A stretch of DNA of 64,000 nucleotides. It comes from Rheinheimera sp. UJ63 (GTDB lineage: Bacteria; Pseudomonadota; Gammaproteobacteria; Enterobacterales; Alteromonadaceae). A program made the position numbers and the translations under genes. The notes below the pieces were generated by a model. The model made no database searches and was not told where the DNA came from. It saw nothing but the letters and a program-made list of their open reading frames with translations. Location: the NCBI RefSeq assembly GCF_021568285.1, contig NZ_JAKGTQ010000003.1, forward strand, positions 124,001-188,000, in the 5' to 3' direction. Positions 8,568 through 17,012 of this stretch are shown one piece after another (position 1 is the first letter of the stretch; each line of letters begins with the position of its first letter).

Positions 8568-10505
8568 ATGCTGCAAAACAATCCGCTTTTGGCTCAATTA
8601 AAACAACAACTTAAAGAAACGTTACCCACTAAAGAAGGTATCGTTCGCGCAACGGCAAAAAGCTACGGCTTTTTAGAAATCAGCGACAAAGAAAGTGTTT
8701 TTATCGCGCCTCCCCAAATGAAAAAGGTACTGCATGGTGATCGTATCCGCGCGGTGATCCGCACCGAGGGCGAGAAAAGCCAAGCTGAACCTGAAGCATT
8801 GTTAGAAAGTGCCATAAGCAGTTTTGTTGGCCAGATTAAACGTCAAAAAAATAAACTCAGTGTAGAGGCCGCCAACCCACTGTTACGAGACGCTTTTAAA
8901 GCGACAGTAGCTGAGGGCATCAATGCCGCTGAGTTACAAAATGGTGATTGGGTGATTGCTACGCTAAGCCAGCATGCGCTTAGCGCTGAGAGCTTTATGG
9001 CCACAATTACTGAGTTAGTGGCAAAAGCCGATGATCCAGAAGCGCCTTGGTGGGTTGTGTTAGCGCGGCACGAATTACCGAAAAGAGCGCCAGATGCTCA
9101 TCAGCAATGGCCATTACTGGATACTCAGCCTCGTACAGACTTCACCACGCTACCGTTTTTGACAATTGATAACGCCTCAACTCAAGATATGGACGATGCG
9201 ATCAGTGTTCAAGCCGTGGCTGATGGCTGGCAGTTACAAGTTGCTGTTGCCGATCCAGATGCTTACATAGCCGCCGGTTCTGCCTTAGATCAACAAGCAC
9301 AGCAACGGGCTTTTACCACCTATTTGCCTGGGCGTAATATCCCCATGTTACCGCGCGAACTTGCCGATGATTTATGCTCGCTGCAACAAGGGGTAAAGCG
9401 CCCAGCCATTGTCGCCACGATGCACATTACCACTGACGGTGCTTTGCAAAGCCCGGCTGAGTTTACGTTGGCCTGGATTTGTTCGCAGGCGCGACTTAAT
9501 TATCAGCAGGTTTCCGACTTTTTAGAACAACAAGGTGATTGGCAACCCGATAATAGCGACATAGCCGAGCAATTACAGCAGCTGCAGTTATTAACGCAAG
9601 CCAGACAACAATGGCGTCAGCAACACGCCATTGTGTTTCAAGATAAACCGGATTACCGCTTTGAATTAGATGAGGCCGGTCAAGTGGTGCATATTCATGC
9701 CGAACATCGGCGCATCGCTAATCAAATGGTAGAAGAGGCGATGATCGCCGCTAACCAAGCCTGTGGTGACTTACTGGCCAATCGTTTGGGCTTTGGTTTA
9801 TTTAACGTACATCAAGGCTTTGACAGCAACAAACTCAGCGCACTGGCTGAATTATTGCAACAGCATGCCGCGCCTGTCGCACACGAGGAACTGGCTGAAT
9901 TGAGCGGTTATTGCCAACTACGTCGCTGGTTAACGCAACAAGATACCCGCTATTTAGAAAGCCGTTTACGCCGTTTTCAAGCCTATGCTGGCATGAGTAT
10001 TGCGCCTGCACCGCATTTTGGTATGGGATTAACGCAATACGCGACCTGGACTTCACCGATCCGTAAATATGGCGATCTGGTCAATCAACGTTTGTTAAAA
10101 GCCATTTTACAGCAACAGCCTGCGCCGGAGATCCCCGAACAGCTGACGCAACATCTGGCCGATCAACGCAAAGTACAGCGCAAAGCCGAACGGGATATCG
10201 CCGATTGGTTGTATCATCTGTATCTACAGCCGCAACTCGGTGCAGCTCAAGCATTTACCGCTGAGATATTTGATATTAACCGGGCGGGGATCCGTGTGCG
10301 TTTATTAGAAAACGGCGCGGCGGCCTTTATTCCTGCCAGCTTAATTGCTCAGGGTAGCGAAACGGTTAAATTAAATTGGGAAGAAGGCCGTTGCTATCTT
10401 GCCGAGCAAGCCTTGTACGAGTTAGGCCAGCAACTGCAGGTGCAGTTACATGAGTTGAATGAACCCGGTAACATTTTAGTTAAACCTCTGCAAAGCGCAG
10501 AGTAA
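8568..10505 (+). CDS. rnb: Exoribonuclease II
   Basis: Processive 3'-5' hydrolytic exoribonuclease that degrades single-stranded RNA in the cytoplasm. The length of 645 aa matches E. coli RNase II (644) nearly end to end. Domain order is two N-terminal cold-shock domains (to about residue 185, including APPQMKKVLHGDRI), the RNB catalytic domain, and a C-terminal S1 domain (about 560-640). The catalytic Asp cluster is intact in TIDNASTQDMDDAI around residues 200-212, and YATWTSPIRKYGD is the conserved active-site stretch. A single gene with its own promoter. Confidence 0.97.
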   Translation: MLQNNPLLAQLKQQLKETLPTKEGIVRATAKSYGFLEISDKESVFIAPPQMKKVLHGDRIRAVIRTEGEKSQAEPEALLESAISSFVGQIKRQKNKLSVEAANPLLRDAFKATVAEGINAAELQNGDWVIATLSQHALSAESFMATITELVAKADDPEAPWWVVLARHELPKRAPDAHQQWPLLDTQPRTDFTTLPFLTIDNASTQDMDDAISVQAVADGWQLQVAVADPDAYIAAGSALDQQAQQRAFTTYLPGRNIPMLPRELADDLCSLQQGVKRPAIVATMHITTDGALQSPAEFTLAWICSQARLNYQQVSDFLEQQGDWQPDNSDIAEQLQQLQLLTQARQQWRQQHAIVFQDKPDYRFELDEAGQVVHIHAEHRRIANQMVEEAMIAANQACGDLLANRLGFGLFNVHQGFDSNKLSALAELLQQHAAPVAHEELAELSGYCQLRRWLTQQDTRYLESRLRRFQAYAGMSIAPAPHFGMGLTQYATWTSPIRKYGDLVNQRLLKAILQQQPAPEIPEQLTQHLADQRKVQRKAERDIADWLYHLYLQPQLGAAQAFTAEIFDINRAGIRVRLLENGAAAFIPASLIAQGSETVKLNWEEGRCYLAEQALYELGQQLQVQLHELNEPGNILVKPLQSAE

Positions 10506-10542
10506 AACACCCGCCAGCTGATTTGCTGACGGGCCCAAGGGC

Positions 10543-11631
10543 TCATTCAGATAAGCTATTACGCTCTTCTGCTTGAGCTTTTTGGGTTTCATCGCGGATC
10601 CATTCGCGCCAAATTGCCACCAACAATGCCATTAATACCGGGCCAATAAATAACCCCACTAAACCCATTGTTTTCACGCCACCAATTAAACCAAAAAATG
10701 TGGGTAAAAACGGCAGTTTAATTCGCCCTCCCACCAAAGTGGGTCGAATGGTTTTATCGACAATAAATAGCTCGATACTGCCCCATAAAAATAAGCCAAT
10801 CCCTGCGGTGGTAGCACCGGTGCCAACGAGGTATAACGAAATTAAACTAAAGGCCAGCGGTGCGCCGCCGGGCACCAGCGCCATAAAGCCCGTTAACACA
10901 CCAAAAGCGACCGGCGAAGGCACCCCAGCCACCCAGTAGGCAACGCCCAGTACCACGCCCTCACCCACGGCAATAATTGACATACCCAGCACGGTTGAAG
11001 TGACGGTAGCCGGTACCACCCGCGAGAAACGCTGCCAACGCTGTGGCAAAATCCGCTCGCCCACGGTATCTAATTGCAGCGCTAATTTGTCGCCGTCTTT
11101 GTATAAAAAAAACAGGGTAATTAACATAAACAACAGTGACAGCAAAAAACCTGCGGTATGCCAACCCATGGTTAAAATGGTGCGGGAAATACCCCCGAGA
11201 TGCTCCCCCGTGACCACACTGATAAATTGCCCCAACTGATTAGGCGCACTAAGGTGCGCCTGCCATAACTCTGCTAACCACTCGCCCGCTAAGGGTAAGG
11301 CGGCTAACCAAGCGGGCACGGGCTCACCAAATTGATTGGCATGCACCAGCCATTGCAGCCAGGTTTTGGCTTCTTGCAGCGCAAAAGAAAACACCAACGT
11401 TAAAGGCACCACTAACCCTAACACCATTATCGTTAGCGCCAGTGTTGCCGCTAAGGTGACGTTTTCAGCGCAGCGCTGCACTAATTTTTGATAAAGCGGC
11501 CAGCTGGCAAAGCAGATAATCAGTGCGGCTAATACCGGCACCAAAAAACCGATAAAGAAAAACACCCCAGCGGCTAAAATCAACAACAGCAAAACGCGAC
11601 TGATCGCTTCATTACTAAAAATTTGCGCCAT
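10543..11631 (-). CDS. AI-2E family transporter (YdiK-like permease)
   Basis: A multispanning inner-membrane protein of the AI-2E/UPF0118 family, with about seven or eight hydrophobic segments and the conserved C-terminal blocks IKLPFLPTFFGLIGGVK and GLIGLFIGPVLMAL-type motif (here GLVGLFIGPVLMALL). The start at 11631 (MAQIFSNEA, 362 aa) is preferred because AAGGTGG lies 5 nt upstream; an upstream in-frame start 13 codons earlier lacks support. Family members have been linked to autoinducer-2 export or Na+/H+ exchange, so the transported substrate is undetermined. It is convergent with rnb. Confidence 0.85.
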   Translation of the reverse strand: MAQIFSNEAISRVLLLLILAAGVFFFIGFLVPVLAALIICFASWPLYQKLVQRCAENVTLAATLALTIMVLGLVVPLTLVFSFALQEAKTWLQWLVHANQFGEPVPAWLAALPLAGEWLAELWQAHLSAPNQLGQFISVVTGEHLGGISRTILTMGWHTAGFLLSLLFMLITLFFLYKDGDKLALQLDTVGERILPQRWQRFSRVVPATVTSTVLGMSIIAVGEGVVLGVAYWVAGVPSPVAFGVLTGFMALVPGGAPLAFSLISLYLVGTGATTAGIGLFLWGSIELFIVDKTIRPTLVGGRIKLPFLPTFFGLIGGVKTMGLVGLFIGPVLMALLVAIWREWIRDETQKAQAEERNSLSE

Positions 11632-11901
11632 GCTTACCACCTTTGACTGCCCGCAAGGGGCTGACGACACCTAGAAATGCAGCCTTGATCCTGGCCACAA
11701 TAATGGCGCTACTTTACTGCTTTACGGGTGAAATAGCACTGACAAGCAGCCGCTTGCGACTAAAGTTTTGCGACTTGTCGCGCGACGGTGCAACTTCTCC
11801 CCTCATCACGTCTCAAAATAAGGGGCAACGGCTGGCCATTTGACGAAAACCTACCTAGCCTCTAAAGTTAAACAGCAACACTATTGCAAGAGCGAGAATG
11901 A

Positions 11902-12072
11902 ATGAAAACCCTCTACAGAACCTTAATGATTATCGGCTTACTGCTCGCTGCTTTGATATGCTATGGCTACGGCTTTTCGAGTGGCGCAGTAATTTTTGTG
12001 GTGCTAGGCATGGTATTAGAATTGGGGTTTTGGTTGGGCTTGTTTAGCAACAAGCTGCTACCCAAGTCTTAG
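11902..12072 (+). CDS. Small two-helix membrane protein, 56 aa, function unknown
   Basis: A short open frame from ATG 11902 to TAG 12072 encodes MKTLYRTLMIIGLLLAALIC and continues with a second hydrophobic block, AVIFVVLGMVLELGFWLGLF. This gives two probable membrane helices with a basic N-terminus and a basic tail NKLLPKS. An overlapping start at 11898 in another frame gives a non-hydrophobic peptide and is less convincing. The ribosome-binding site is weak (GAGCGAG). No family is recognised. It sits between the divergently transcribed AI-2E permease and the convergent pnt operon. The hydrophobicity pattern supports a real gene, but expression is unproven. Confidence 0.55.
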   Translation: MKTLYRTLMIIGLLLAALICYGYGFSSGAVIFVVLGMVLELGFWLGLFSNKLLPKS

Positions 12073-12142
12073 CCTGCTGCGCGCTCGTTAATCCCTTACC
12101 GTGCCGCTGTCAAAATAACAACTTGTTGCGGCTTTAATGACC

Positions 12143-12175
12143 AACAAGCACCCACCTAAGCGGTGGATGCTTGTT
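12143..12175. terminator. Hairpin between the 56-aa gene and pntB, possible shared terminator
   Basis: AACAAGCA (12143-12150) pairs with TGCTTGTT (12168-12175), and CCACC (12152-12156) with GGTGG (12162-12166), with one internal mismatch and a 5-nt loop. It lies between convergent genes. No long U tract follows on either strand, so termination is plausible rather than certain. Confidence 0.5.
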
Positions 12176-12219
12176 ATTAGCACACAACGACTGGTTACGC
12201 AGTGTGTTGTCAGCAGCGT

Positions 12220-13638
12220 TTAATGACCGCCACCCAATGACTTAATAGCTTGGATCATCGACACCATGACCTTTTGCGCATCACCGTACACCATTTGCGT
12301 GTTATCGGCATAAAACAGCGCGTTTTCAACACCAGAATACCCTTTACCCTGACCGCGCTTCACCACATACACTTGCTTAGCCATGTCGACATTCAAAATG
12401 GGCATACCATAGATCGGTGAACTTTTGTTGCTGCGTGCGGCGGGGTTGACCGTATCGTTAGCGCCGATCACAATGGCGACATCCGCATCTTTAAACTCAT
12501 TATTTATGTCTTCCATATCATAGATAATGTCATAAGGCACACCGGCTTCTGCCAGTAACACGTTCATGTGTCCGGGCATACGGCCCGCTACCGGATGAAT
12601 GGCAAATTTCACTTCCACATCGGCGTCTTGCAGTAACTTCACTAATTCATACAATTTATGTTGTGCTTGTGCCACCGCTAAACCGTAGCCTGGGGCAATA
12701 ATCACTTTAGTGGCATACCGCATATTAATACCCGCATCGCCTGCATCAATCGGTTTTTGGCTACCCGCCATTTCGCCTTGTTCTTCATCGCCCGCTGCCC
12801 CGAAGTTTGAGAACAGCACATTAGCCACAGAGCGATTCATCGCTTTGGCCATTAATAAGGTTAATAAAGAGCCAGCAGAGCCAACCACCATACCGGCAAT
12901 CATCAACGCCGGGTTATTCAGCACATAGCCTTCAAAGCCAACCGCTAAGCCAGTAAAGGCGTTGTACAGTGAGATCACAACAGGCATGTCGGCACCGCCA
13001 ATGGGCATGGTCATCATCACACCGTAAACCAGCGCTAAGGCGAAAAACACCGCAAACACCGGCATGCTGACCGCACCGCCCTGCCAAACGATATAAGCAC
13101 CCATGGCTAACAACACCAGCAACAAACCGCCGTTGACCAGCTGTAGCGCGTTAAAACGCAAGGTGCCATTAATTCGTCCATCGAGTTTTGCCCAGGCAAT
13201 TAATGAGCCGGACAACGACACCGCACCAATCACCCCGCCAAGCACCGCTAGGCTCAGTGAAATACTGCCGTGAGTTTTATAGCCAATTAGCTCAATAGCA
13301 GCAATAGCCGCTGCTGCACCGCCGCCCATGCCATTATAAAGCGCCACCATTTGTGGCATTTCGGTCATCGCCACTTTTTTACCACTGCGCCAAGCCCAAC
13401 CTAAACCTATAGCCAGCGCGAGCAATGCTAAGGTTAAGTTGGTACTTAAATGCGGTTTTGCGGCTTCGTTCACGTCTAACGTGTAGAGAAAGCTCGCCAA
13501 CACCGCTAACACCATACCGGCACCGGCTACCACAATGCCTGAGCGTGCGGTTAAGGGTGACGACATGCGCTTTAAACCATAGATAAACAAAAACGCCGCA
13601 ACGAAATAACTGGCATCAATCAACAAAGCTGCATTCAT
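12220..13638 (-). CDS. pntB: NAD(P) transhydrogenase subunit beta
   Basis: Proton-pumping transhydrogenase subunit that couples hydride transfer from NADH to NADP+ with proton movement across the inner membrane. The 472-aa protein has about eight or nine N-terminal membrane helices (domain II, residues 1-270) and a C-terminal NADP(H)-binding domain III (about 295-472). The latter has APGYGLAVAQAQHKLYELV, GRMPGHMNVLLAEAGVPYD and IGANDTVNPAA. It is the third gene of a compact operon: 3 bp separate it from pntAB. Confidence 0.96.
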   Translation of the reverse strand: MNAALLIDASYFVAAFLFIYGLKRMSSPLTARSGIVVAGAGMVLAVLASFLYTLDVNEAAKPHLSTNLTLALLALAIGLGWAWRSGKKVAMTEMPQMVALYNGMGGGAAAAIAAIELIGYKTHGSISLSLAVLGGVIGAVSLSGSLIAWAKLDGRINGTLRFNALQLVNGGLLLVLLAMGAYIVWQGGAVSMPVFAVFFALALVYGVMMTMPIGGADMPVVISLYNAFTGLAVGFEGYVLNNPALMIAGMVVGSAGSLLTLLMAKAMNRSVANVLFSNFGAAGDEEQGEMAGSQKPIDAGDAGINMRYATKVIIAPGYGLAVAQAQHKLYELVKLLQDADVEVKFAIHPVAGRMPGHMNVLLAEAGVPYDIIYDMEDINNEFKDADVAIVIGANDTVNPAARSNKSSPIYGMPILNVDMAKQVYVVKRGQGKGYSGVENALFYADNTQMVYGDAQKVMVSMIQAIKSLGGGH

Positions 13639-13641
13639 GTG

Positions 13642-13962
13642 TTACTCCTTGGCTTTAGGGCTTTTACTTGAGGGTTTAAACATCTGCAGCATGCGCTCTG
13701 TGACGACATAACCGCCCGCAGCATTGCCGGCCCCCAATAACACGCCTAAAAAACCAATGATCTGCTCAGGTAATGAACTCGCATTAAGTAATGCCCAGAG
13801 CGCCCCCACTACAACGATGCCATGAATAAAATTCGAGCCAGACATTAACGGCGTGTGCAAAATAGCCGGTACTCGGCCGATAATTTCAAAGCCGGTAAAG
13901 GCAGCCAGCATAAAAATGTATAAGGCGACAAAGCCCGTTAAAATAGTGGTGCTGTATTCCAT
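13642..13962 (-). CDS. pntAB: NAD(P) transhydrogenase alpha subunit, membrane part
   Basis: A 106-aa membrane polypeptide with three hydrophobic helices, corresponding to the C-terminal membrane domain of E. coli PntA but encoded separately, as in Rhodospirillum. The start is taken at ATG 13962 (MEYSTTILTG), with GGGAG 5 nt upstream; a TTG 4 codons earlier would place the ribosome-binding site inside the gene. Conserved segments are GFEIIGRVPAILHTPLMSG and NFIHGIVVVGA. It lies 21 bp after pntAA. Confidence 0.94.
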   Translation of the reverse strand: MEYSTTILTGFVALYIFMLAAFTGFEIIGRVPAILHTPLMSGSNFIHGIVVVGALWALLNASSLPEQIIGFLGVLLGAGNAAGGYVVTERMLQMFKPSSKSPKAKE

Positions 13963-13983
13963 AAAAACTCCCAAGGCCTATAT

Positions 13984-15108
13984 TTATTGTTCTAATGCGG
14001 TTTTAATCGCAGCGGGTTTGATCTCGCCCGCGTGCGTCAGTACCGTTTTGGCTAACACTTCATCTTCCCAGTTCAGGGCGATTTCACCGTCAACAATAAA
14101 CAGTTGCAGTAAATTCAGTACGTTTTTGGCGTACAACTCAGAAGCATGCTCTGCCAACATCGAGGGGACATTTAAAGGGGCCGCGATAGTAATTTGACCT
14201 TGCAGTACGGTTTCACCCGGTACGCTGTATTCGCAATTACCGCCGCCCTCGGCGGCAAGGTCAATGATTACGGCGCCCAGTTTCATGCCATCAACTTGCG
14301 CTTTACTGATCAATTTGGGCGAAAGTCGCCCCGGAATGGCTGCAGTGGTGATCACAATATCGGCTTGTTGAATATGCTTGGTGACAACCGCAGCAATCTT
14401 GTCTTTTTCTGCTGCGGTTAATTCTCGGGCATAACCGCCTTCACCGCGAGCATCAACGCCGGTATCCACAAATTTAGCCCCTAAAGATTCGGCCTGCTCT
14501 TTGGTTTCAGGCCTGACGTCATAGCCTTCGGTAATAGCGCCTAAACGTCTGGCCGTGGCTAACGCTTGCAAACCGGCAACGCCTAGCCCCATCACTAAAC
14601 AGCGTGCCGGGCGAATAGAGCCAACCGCAGTGGTCATCATCGGTAAAATACGCGAGAGCTTAGTCGCGCCCATTAAGGCGGCATAATAACCGGCAAGTGC
14701 GGCTTGTGAAGATAAAGCATCCATAGCTTGGGCGCGGCTAATGCGCGGTACTTGTTCCATAGCGAAACAGGTGATCTGTTTATCACGTAATAAGCGGGTT
14801 AATGCCGCTTCTTTATTGGGATAAATAAAACTGAGTAAGATCGTGCCGGGTTGCAGCAAGGTAATGAGTTCAGCGCTGGGCGCTTGCACCGCTAACACAA
14901 TAGCGGCATCCGCGAGTAATGCTTGTTCACTCTGGGCAAAAGTCACAGCACTAAAGGCCGAGTCTGGCAGCTTACTGGCTAAACCCGCCCCGCTTAGCAT
15001 ACTGATACTGCAACCCAGTTTCGCGAGCTTATCCGCCACTGCAGGCACCATCGCTACCCGTTTCTCATGTGGCCTGCGCTCAAACAGCACGGCAACCTTT
15101 ATTGGCAT
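13984..15108 (-). CDS. pntAA: NAD(P) transhydrogenase alpha subunit, NAD-binding part
   Basis: Soluble domain I of the transhydrogenase (374 aa), which binds NAD(H). It belongs to the alanine dehydrogenase/PNT fold: the N-terminal half begins MPIKVAVLFERRPHEKRVAM and the Rossmann segment is CLVMGLGVAGLQALATARRLG near residues 170-190. The motif LAAEGGGNCEYSVPGE is conserved near the end. A TAGGAGTAAAGGAT stretch precedes the ATG. First gene of pntAA-pntAB-pntB; the complex is one of the cell's NADPH sources. Confidence 0.95.
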   Translation of the reverse strand: MPIKVAVLFERRPHEKRVAMVPAVADKLAKLGCSISMLSGAGLASKLPDSAFSAVTFAQSEQALLADAAIVLAVQAPSAELITLLQPGTILLSFIYPNKEAALTRLLRDKQITCFAMEQVPRISRAQAMDALSSQAALAGYYAALMGATKLSRILPMMTTAVGSIRPARCLVMGLGVAGLQALATARRLGAITEGYDVRPETKEQAESLGAKFVDTGVDARGEGGYARELTAAEKDKIAAVVTKHIQQADIVITTAAIPGRLSPKLISKAQVDGMKLGAVIIDLAAEGGGNCEYSVPGETVLQGQITIAAPLNVPSMLAEHASELYAKNVLNLLQLFIVDGEIALNWEDEVLAKTVLTHAGEIKPAAIKTALEQ

Positions 15109-15304
15109 ATCCTTTACTCCTAATGATAACTGTCTGAGGAGTATAGTCTTTACTTAGAAACTTACCGGTGTTTCAGCATTAAAAGTTTTTGAGGTTTAGT
15201 TTATCTTTTGTCATAACGCTGCTGAACTCAACAACCTCGTTGCCTAAAAACGCCAACAGGATACGACTGTATGTCGCGGTTGTTCGCTGAAATCCTTGCC
15301 ATGT

Positions 15305-15332
15305 CACTTAGCACTTAGCACTTAGCACTTAG
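15305..15332. repeat. Four perfect tandem copies of a 7-bp unit
   Basis: CACTTAG is repeated four times without interruption in the 383-bp space between pntAA (left) and the CigR-like gene (right). Nothing else clear was seen in this stretch, apart from an AT-rich region close to the downstream gene. Copy number could vary by replication slippage. Confidence 0.9.
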
Positions 15333-15491
15333 CATCAGATGTTCAGTTATATTTAATCAAATAACAGCTTAACAACCCTTTTGTTTATCCCTCATTCGAC
15401 AAACCAACACGCAACAGCCGCGACAATGGTTAATGTAGCGTTAAGCCCCGGGTGTTATAAATAAAGTTCACACGTTGAAAGGTACATGCAA

Positions 15492-15803
15492 ATGAAAACG
15501 TTAATGTTCGTCTTATCCATCTCTACCTTACTGTTAAGTCATTCGGCTATGGCCAAACCTGAGCACGATAAAGGCTTACCACCAGGCTTGGAGAAAAAGC
15601 TAGAAAAAGGTCAACCTTTACCGCCTGGTTGGCAAAAAAAACTATCGGCTGGCCAGTATCTACATGATGATTATTATCGTCGTAGTACGGTATTAAAAAG
15701 ACCGAATGCTGATGGCATTATTACTATCCAAGTTGAAGGCACCATCATTGAATTATTTGAACACAGCAGAGAAATAGTGCGAATTTTGGAAGGTAAACGT
15801 TAA
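15492..15803 (+). CDS. Small secreted CigR/RcnB-like protein
   Basis: A 103-aa protein with a signal peptide (MKTLMFVLSISTLLLSHSAMA, cleavage after AMA). A charged, proline-rich repeat-like segment follows, GLPPGLEKKLEKGQPLPPG, WQKKLSAGQ. This KGLPPG/QPLPPGWQKKL pattern is typical of periplasmic proteins annotated as CigR or RcnB family, whose functions range from virulence control to metal homeostasis. The start at 15492 is preferred over 15486 because GAAAGG then lies 9 nt upstream instead of 3. Role here is unknown. It is followed by a strong terminator and stands alone. Confidence 0.75.
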   Translation: MKTLMFVLSISTLLLSHSAMAKPEHDKGLPPGLEKKLEKGQPLPPGWQKKLSAGQYLHDDYYRRSTVLKRPNADGIITIQVEGTIIELFEHSREIVRILEGKR

Positions 15804-15838
15804 GACGCCTTAATATAAAAGGCGATATTTCGGATACA

Positions 15839-15868
15839 AAAAAACCGCTTAGATAAGCGGTTTTTTTT
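15839..15868. terminator. Bidirectional terminator between CigR-like gene and tRNA cluster
   Basis: Stem CCGCTT/AAGCGG (15845-15850 with 15855-15860), loop AGAT, with A run before and an 8-T run after. It can end the small secreted-protein transcript on the + strand and the tRNA operon on the - strand. Confidence 0.88.
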
Positions 15869-15873
15869 GAATT

Positions 15874-15949
15874 TGGAGCGAGTTACGAGATTCGAACTCG
15901 TGACCTCGACCTTGGCAAGGTCGCGCTCTACCAGCTGAGCTAAACTCGC
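15874..15949 (-). tRNA. tRNA-Gly (GCC), distal copy
   Basis: A 76-nt cloverleaf with encoded CCA, 5' end GCGAGUUUAGCUCAGCUGGU and anticodon GCC in the loop CUUGCCAAG. It is identical to the tRNA-Gly at 16205-16280. It is the last gene of the four-tRNA operon and is the extra copy relative to the E. coli glyW-cysT-leuZ order. Confidence 0.97.
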
Positions 15950-15984
15950 AATGTGATGCTTTAATATTGCTGGTCAATATTAAA

Positions 15985-16071
15985 TGGTGCCCGGGGCCGG
16001 ACTTGAACCGGCACGAGGTTTCCCTCGAGGGATTTTAAATCCCTTGTGTCTACCGATTTCACCACCCGGGC
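15985..16071 (-). tRNA. tRNA-Leu (UAA)
   Basis: An 87-nt class II tRNA with a long variable arm, encoded CCA and anticodon loop UUUAAAA (anticodon UAA). 5' GCCCGGG pairs with the 3' CCCGGGC of the acceptor stem. Counterpart of E. coli leuZ, third in the operon. Confidence 0.97.
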
Positions 16072-16105
16072 AGACAACTTTCAAACGTATTAAAACAGCA
16101 TGTTA

Positions 16106-16179
16106 TGGAGGCGGGTCCCGGAGTCGAACCGAGGTGGACGGATTTGCAATCCGCTGCATGGCCACTCTGCCAACCCGCC
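16106..16179 (-). tRNA. tRNA-Cys (GCA)
   Basis: A 74-nt cloverleaf with encoded CCA; the anticodon loop UUGCAAA gives GCA. Acceptor GGCGGGU pairs with ACCCGCC. Counterpart of E. coli cysT, second in the operon. Confidence 0.97.
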
Positions 16180-16204
16180 ACTGTTGCTGCCAACTCTAAA
16201 GAAT

Positions 16205-16280
16205 TGGAGCGAGTTACGAGATTCGAACTCGTGACCTCGACCTTGGCAAGGTCGCGCTCTACCAGCTGAGCTAAACTCGC
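16205..16280 (-). tRNA. tRNA-Gly (GCC), proximal copy
   Basis: A 76-nt tRNA with encoded CCA and anticodon GCC, identical in sequence to the copy at 15874-15949. It lies directly downstream of pgsA, as glyW does in E. coli. Confidence 0.97.
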
Positions 16281-16422
16281 GTTGCTATGACCGTTTCGTG
16301 GCCATCTGCCTTAACACGTGACGCATTCTACTGTTTTAAATAAATCCGTCAATATTAAATTTTTAGTTTTATGTCTGTTTGCTTAAAAAGTAACTGACTT
16401 GCTGACAATAACAGCGACTTGG

Positions 16423-16980
16423 TTACACTGTCGACAAATCCGCCCAGGCCGAACGCAAATATTCATACATCGACCACACGGTTAGGATAGTCGCAATGTA
16501 CAACATTAACATACCAACGGGTGTAAACCAGCTCAATAAGCTTAATGTTGGCTGCCAAATTAAAGCGATTAACGCTAACATTTGCGCAATAGTTTTGTAT
16601 TTGCCTAAATTCGATACCGCAACATTCGCGCGTTTGCCTAGGCTGGCCATCCATTCCCGTAACGCCGAAATAAAGATTTCACGACTAATAATAATAATAG
16701 TAGGAATGATCACCCAGAGGGTTTTAATGTCTACGGCAACTAATACCAAGGCGGTGGCCACCATCACCTTATCGGCGACTGGATCTAAAAAAGCACCGAA
16801 CGGGGTAAATTGCTCCAGTTTTCTGGCTAAATAGCCATCTAACGCATCAGTAATTGCCGCTAGACAAAACACCAGAGCAGACCAAAAACGGGCATTTTCC
16901 AAACCAGAGTAGAAAAAATAGATAAATACTGGGATGAGCAGTAAACGAAACAGCGTTAACAGGTTGGGAATATTCCACAT
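16423..16980 (-). CDS. pgsA: CDP-diacylglycerol-glycerol-3-phosphate 3-phosphatidyltransferase
   Basis: Inner-membrane enzyme that makes phosphatidylglycerol phosphate, the committed step to acidic phospholipids. The CDP-alcohol phosphotransferase signature is complete: DGYLARKLEQFTPFGAFLDP followed by VADK. About four or five hydrophobic helices are present. The start is set at ATG 16980 (MWNIPNLLTLFR, 185 aa), which aligns with the E. coli protein. A GTG six codons upstream (16998) has a slightly better AAGG spacing and cannot be excluded. The order uvrY-uvrC-pgsA-tRNAs matches E. coli. Confidence 0.95.
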   Translation of the reverse strand: MWNIPNLLTLFRLLLIPVFIYFFYSGLENARFWSALVFCLAAITDALDGYLARKLEQFTPFGAFLDPVADKVMVATALVLVAVDIKTLWVIIPTIIIISREIFISALREWMASLGKRANVAVSNLGKYKTIAQMLALIALIWQPTLSLLSWFTPVGMLMLYIATILTVWSMYEYLRSAWADLSTV

Positions 16981-17012
16981 AACAGGGTTCTCAGGCACTT
17001 AATGCCTTAATG

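Noticed and set aside
10508-10535. Terminator between rnb and the AI-2E permease gene
   Set aside because: CCCGCCAGC and GCTGACGGG form an imperfect stem with no T run on either strand, so support is too weak.
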